Source: Cladorhizidae sp. MBARI D1340-BT2
Lineage: Eukaryota; Porifera; Demospongiae; Poecilosclerida; Cladorhizidae
Direction: 5' to 3'
NCBI GenBank assembly: GCA_028752905.1
Contig: JAQNBH010000004.1
Span: 5,514,358-5,578,357 of the forward strand
DNA: 64,000 nucleotides
Within the stretch, counting starts at the first letter, position 1. Each line of letters opens with the position of its first letter. A program made the position numbers and the translations under genes. This document shows, piece by piece, positions 61,090 through 64,000 of the stretch. The notes under the pieces are model-generated. The model was not told the DNA's origin, did not search any database, and saw only the letters and a program-made list of their open reading frames with translations.

Positions 61090-62415
61090 GACTGACAATA
61101 GCTCTATGGGGACACACACTGGACCAACACCACACTGGGTTGAGGCAGGTTGAAGTAGGTTGACAATATCTATGGGGGGACACACACTGGACCAACACCA
61201 CACTGGGTTGAGGCAGGTTGAAGTAGGTTGACAATAGCTCTATGGGGGGACACACACTGGACCAACACCACACTGGGTTGAGGCAGGTTGAAGTAGGTTG
61301 ACAATAGCTCTATGGGGACACACACTGGACCAACACCACACTGGGTTGAGGCAGGTTGAAGTAGGTTGACAATAGCTCTATGGGGACACACACTGGACCA
61401 ACACCACACTGGGTTGAGGCAGGTTGAAGTAGGTTGACAATAGCTCTATGGGGACACACACTGGACCAACACCACACTGGGTTGAGGCAGGTTGAAGTAG
61501 GTTGACAATAGCTCTATGGGGACACACACTGGACCAACACCACACTGGGTTGAGGCAGGTTGAAGTAGGTTGACAATAGCTCTATGGGGACACACACTGG
61601 ACCAACACCACACTGGGTTGAGGCAGGTTGAAGTAGGTTGACAATAGCTCTATGGGGACACACACTGGACCAACACCACACTGGGTTGAGGCAGGTTGAA
61701 GTAGGTTGACAATAGCTCTATAGGGACACACACTGGACCAACACCACACTGGGTTGAGGCAGGTTGAAGTAGGTTGACAGGAGCTCTACGGGGGCACACA
61801 CTGGACCAACACCACACTGGGTTGAGGCAGGTTGAAGAAGGTTGACAATAGCTCTATGGGGACACACACTGGACCAACACCACACTGGGTTGAGGCAGGT
61901 TGAAGTAGGTTGACAGGAGCTCTACGGGGGCACACACTGGACCAACACCACACTGGGTTGAGGCAGGTTGAAGAAGGTTGACAATAGCTCTATGGGGACA
62001 CACACTGGACCAACACCACACTGGGTTGAGGCAGGTTGAAGTAGGTTGACAATAGCTCTATGGGGACACACACTGGACCAACGCCACACTGGGTTGGGGC
62101 AGGTTGAAGTAGGTTGACAATAGCTCTATGGGGACACACACTGGACCAACAACACACTGGGTTGGGGCAGGTTGAAGTAGGTTGACAATAGTTCTACGGG
62201 GACACACACTGGACCAACACCACACTGGGTTGAGGCAGGTTGAAGTAGGTTGACAGAAGCTCTACGGGGGCACACACTGGACCAACACCACACTGGGTTG
62301 AGGCAGGTTGAAGTAGGTTGACAGGAGCTCTACGGGGGCACACACTGGACCAACACCACACTGGGTTGAGGCAGGTTGAAGTAGGTTGACAGGAGCTCTA
62401 CGGGGGCACACATTG
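61090..62415 (+). repeat. 68-bp minisatellite, main block (about 20 copies)
   Basis: Same unit as 172-352. A variant with GACAGGAGCTCTACGGGGGC recurs near 61778 and 61914 and dominates the right edge. Confidence 0.97.
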
Positions 62416-62849
62416 GACTGTCAGTCTACGTCCTCCTCTCTTAGCACCCTCACTATTCCCCACCCACTCCTATAACCTGTTTACATGCATGCGTATGTGG
62501 TGTTTGAGAATTTCTGGTGTGTGTGTCCTTGCATGTGTGTGTGTGCATATGTGTGTAGCTAGCCATATATACATAACACTCAGTGGGATAATAAAGGTTG
62601 AAGGATCCCACTGGTAGTTTAACCCTCTAACTGGCATAAGCAACTTAAGTCGCGAAAACTGATTAACCTTGACTGAAAAAATTCGTAAAAAATTAACCGT
62701 TCGCAGTATAAACTTTAAAAATTGCATGAGTATGCCTAAATCAGGCCTCTACTATACCCCTGAATATCTGGAAAATTGGGCTTTAGGAAACTGAAGTAAA
62801 CGTGCCAGCAAACATCACTTCCAGTTCATTCCCAGTCTCGAAGAAGAAA

Positions 62850-63111
62850 TGGCGACCCGCTTTAGTAGAGACGAAGTTTTATAGACTTCCTATTTGAGGA
62901 TGATTTCGGCCTGTCTGAGAGTGACGTTAGTGAAGAAGAGGAAGAAGGTGTCTGTGCTTACCTGGGAAGTGGTGTAGTTGACGGTGATGCTATGGCAGCT
63001 ATAACAGAAGCTGTTGGCACCGACCATGAAGTAAGTTTTCGAAGTATAGGTCACCCTACTCTGCCAAGCGAAGCTTCAGAAGATAGTGATAATCATGATG
63101 ACTTCCCCCAA
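62850..63111 (+). pseudogene. Transposase N-terminus, piggyBac-like, with a frameshift
   Basis: ATG at 62850 reads MATRFSRDEVL, then two extra bases shift the frame; it continues DFLFEDDFGLSESDVSEEEE and an acidic serine-rich stretch to EDSDNHDDFPQ, followed by GTAAGA, a good splice donor. Acidic N-termini with an opening like this are common in piggyBac-type transposases. No catalytic part follows in the window, so the assignment rests on position and composition. Confidence 0.5.
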
Positions 63112-63483
63112 GGTAAGAATAGATAAGAGTTGTAAAGTAAGGCCTAGTTAAGGCCTAGTAACTAGCATAATAATAAGAACTATTTTTCCTGGGAAGGTAG
63201 TTTCACTCATGGACCTGGAGGAGGATGAGGAAGCAGCAGAGACAGGGGAGGAGGAGATGTTACTATTTATATATATTTTTTTTAATATTTTCATAATGTA
63301 GCACTATGTGTTTGTCTGAGTTATGCTGAACATGCAGACCTTCACAGTGCCAAGCATTGCCCTTTTATTTTTTATCTATATTTATTTATAATTTAGCATT
63401 GTGAAGGTATGTTATGCACACTTTGCACATACTTTTTTAATTCTTCAGTACTATAGGCCCTAGCCCTTACTTCCTCTTTGTTA

Positions 63484-63840
63484 TAATGATATTCACATCT
63501 TTGTGGTTTGTTATAATCGACCAAAAATTGTTGTTGACAAATAGTTGTTGTTGACCAAAAGTTGACTAGCTAACATTGCTGATTTCATGTGTATAAAACC
63601 GAGCTGAATAGCCTTTTTTAAACTTATAATGATATTCACATCTTTGTGGTTTGTTATAATTAACCAAAAATTGTTGTTGACAAACAGTTGTTGTTGTTGA
63701 CCAAAAGTTGACCGGCTAACATTGCTGGTTTCATGTGTAATATGAAATTGAGATGATATAAACCCTTTTATTTTACTTCCTGCTTCCCCCCGTCTCCTAT
63801 AACAATATTCACATTTCTGTGGTTTGTAGCTAAGCAACTA
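63484..63840 (+). repeat. 142-bp tandem repeat (about 2.4 copies)
   Basis: ATAATGATATTCACATCTTT begins at 63484 and 63626; a more diverged copy (ATAACAATATTCACATTTCT) starts at about 63800. Nothing coding. Confidence 0.85.
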
Positions 63841-64000
63841 AAATTTACCTTCAGGCATCAGCTATCACCTGATATATAGTTGTTGGGTACTTCTCTTCAT
63901 ATGGTTCTCTATATTAAAAAAATTAAAAAAGTGAAATTATGTCAATTTTTGTAAAAAGTCCTCCGTAAATCTACTAAAAGGAACTAAAAGTTTCTCCAGG

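Larger units (their letters stand above)
62623..64000 (+). mobile_element. piggyBac-like element, 5' end (runs off the window)
   Basis: TTAA (62619-62622) is followed by CCCTCTAACTGGCATAAG, a plausible piggyBac terminal repeat. A transposase-like N-terminus begins about 230 bp inside. The matching right end is not in the window. The portion 63250-64000 is AT-rich, with a 142-bp repeat at 63484-63840. Confidence 0.55.

Overview
The window is eukaryotic, almost certainly from an invertebrate animal. It carries twelve spliced exons of one class I myosin motor, all on the + strand, with canonical GT/AG junctions and compatible phases. They sit in very large introns filled with minisatellites and DNA transposons. 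The protein is closest to the short-tailed MYO1D type (Drosophila Myo31DF) as I know these families. A sponge or other early-branching animal is plausible from the gene structure and the transposon types, but the sequence alone cannot fix the species.

The exons run from the P-loop (437-530) to the converter and start of the lever arm (60642-60846). They give 1,814 coding bases, about 604 codons, spread over 60.4 kb. The N-terminal ~100 residues lie before the window; the IQ motifs and tail lie after it. P-loop, switch I, switch II, relay helix, SH1 helix and converter are all present with no stop or frameshift, so the gene looks functional.

By my count about 33 kb (roughly half the window) is tandem repeat. 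There are some thirty blocks with units of 9 to 68 bp (about 142 bp in one case), nearly every block a different family. The largest is a 14-bp repeat of about 420 copies (2574-8496) followed by a diverged 30-bp relative (to 9530). Several blocks show higher-order structure, for example an offset of about 846 bp in the 20.8-23.6 kb block. One 68-bp family occurs at both ends of the window, in two different introns.

Three TTAA-flanked cut-and-paste transposons are visible. A Kolobok/Mutator-like element with a decayed transposase on the - strand lies at 26452-29799. A piggyBac-like relic lies at 32174-35422. A 1.5-kb element with a long internal foldback (49555-51083) was inserted into a 17-bp minisatellite. 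A further piggyBac-like 5' end starts at 62623 and runs off the window. Smaller foldbacks and MITE-like elements occur at 18713-18903, 23865-24480, 24554-24750 and 33631-33814. A short motif, GAYGAYCCTTTACC-like, recurs about nineteen times on both strands in the non-satellite intron sequence, and I cannot assign it to any known element.
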